Source of the DNA: Pandoraea oxalativorans
Lineage (GTDB): Bacteria; Pseudomonadota; Gammaproteobacteria; Burkholderiales; Burkholderiaceae
NCBI RefSeq assembly: GCF_000972785.3
Contig: NZ_CP011253.3
Span: forward strand, 310,001-374,000
Reading direction: 5' to 3'
DNA: 64,000 nt
The notes under the pieces were generated by a model, which saw only the letters and a list, made by a program, of their open reading frames with translations, was not told the origin of the DNA and made no database searches. This document shows positions 63,264 through 64,000 of the stretch, piece by piece; the first letter of the stretch is position 1; each line of letters opens with the position of its first letter. The translations under genes and the position numbers were made by a program.

Positions 63264-64000
63264 CTACCGCAGCGCCAGCCGCAGGCCCATCAGAATCGCG
63301 GCGGTGCCCGCGACGGCCAGCGCCGTCGGCCGATGCCCGAAGATGCCCCAGTCGAGCAGCGCGGTCACCACGGGCACCAGATAGAACAGGCTGGTCACCG
63401 TCACCAGATTGCCTGACGCGATCATTCGGTAGAGCAGTAGCGTCGCACCGACCGAAATCACGAGACCCATGTAGAGCAGCGGCAGCCAGAAGCCTAAGGT
63501 GCCGTCGCTGTGCCACGGTTGTGTCGGCGCGACGAGCAAGGCCAGCGCCAGCCCGACGGCATATTGCAGCGGCAGCACGTCGAGGGGCGTTTGTCGGGAC
63601 CCTTTTTGCGCGAGCGTGCCGAGCGTCATACAGGCAAGCGCGGTGAGCGCCCACGCGGATCCCGCCGCCGATAGCCGCGCCGACATCAGGCTTTGTGCGA
63701 CGACGAGCGCCAGCCCGACCAACGCGACCGCCAGCCCCAGCAGACGTCGCGCACTATGACGACGCTCCAGTGCGACGAGCGTGAGAATCGGCTGGACGCC
63801 GAGCACCGTCGCCAGCGCCCCCGGCGTGATGCCGCTGGCGAGCGCCAGCAGATACGACGCCTGATAGCCGCCGATGAGCAGCACACCGGTGCCCGCCACC
63901 TGCCAGCCGGTACCGGGGGCGGGCCACTATTGGCGACGTGTCAGCGCGATCAGCGTGAGCGCCGCGAACGCGACCCCCAGACGGATGACGAGAAAGGCAA
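63264..64000 (-). pseudogene. DMT/EamA-family transporter with an in-frame amber codon (partial)
   Basis: The frame 63264-63899 encodes ten-TM EamA-type transporter sequence (GGYQASYLLALASGITPGALATVLGVQP and, near the end, FYLVPVVTALLDWGIFGHRPTALAVAG), but it lacks the first helices. Upstream in the same frame, beyond a TAG at 63927-63929, the sequence AFLVIRLGVAFAALTLIALT looks like the missing second helix, and the linker WPAPGTGWQVAG reads on smoothly. The gene was therefore probably interrupted by a single nonsense change, perhaps from a Gln codon. The 5' end is outside the window. A sequencing error is the main alternative. Confidence 0.75.

Overview
This is a high-GC, densely coded chromosomal segment. 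The gene content suggests a betaproteobacterium of the order Burkholderiales, family Burkholderiaceae, possibly Pandoraea or Burkholderia. The clues are several OmpC-type porins starting with the mature motif AQSNVTLYG, an mmsA/omega-aminotransferase pair, pxpABC, a midA/folM/folB/ttcA run and DUF2905/DUF6726 proteins. The genus is an inference from protein style only. No rRNA, tRNA or CRISPR array was seen.

Layout. 1-20.3 kb is mostly core genome: beta-alanine/valine catabolism (omega-aminotransferase, mmsA); a four-gene 5-oxoproline operon (5-FCL, pxpB, pxpC, pxpA); a lytic transglycosylase lipoprotein; an NDUFA9-like SDR; GST; cca; an orphan glutamate/aspartate-binding protein; midA; a pterin/folate pair (folM-like SDR, folB); ttcA; and the UDP-GlcNAc genes glmU and glmS.

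20.4-35.1 kb is an accessory island starting 141 bp after glmS, right at the T-tract of the putative glmS terminator. It is bounded by two same-orientation 1307-bp copies of an ISL3-family element, and the outermost flanks on both sides are TTTTAAAA. Inside are an IS66-family element with a pRiA4b-ORF3 passenger gene and a perfect 8-bp duplication (GACGATAC), followed by a catabolic cluster: LeuD-like and LeuC-like hydratase subunits, porin, aromatic-acid MFS transporter, 3-hydroxybenzoate 6-hydroxylase, FAH-family hydrolase, gentisate 1,2-dioxygenase and a divergent MarR regulator with a perfect palindromic operator. Read together, the genes propose the isomerase-independent route 3-hydroxybenzoate -> gentisate -> maleylpyruvate -> pyruvate + maleate -> malate, with the LeuCD pair acting as maleate hydratase.

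35.2-64 kb is again mostly chromosomal: a DUF3224/VOC pair behind a perfect LexA-type box; two more porins; a small lytic transglycosylase; a saccharopine-dehydrogenase-like enzyme behind a 12-bp inverted repeat; a solute-binding-protein/permease/ATPase importer with a divergent two-component system; a cysteine desulfurase; a catalase; a two-gene unit of an Mrr-like nuclease and an unknown partner; DUF72; a UvrD helicase behind a LexA-like box; several small uncharacterised proteins; a secreted lipase; a HdeD-like membrane protein with an added C-terminal cysteine-peptidase-like region; argG; a LysR regulator; and a DMT transporter broken by an in-frame amber codon at the right edge.

All family calls come from reading motifs and overall similarity by eye; no database search was run.
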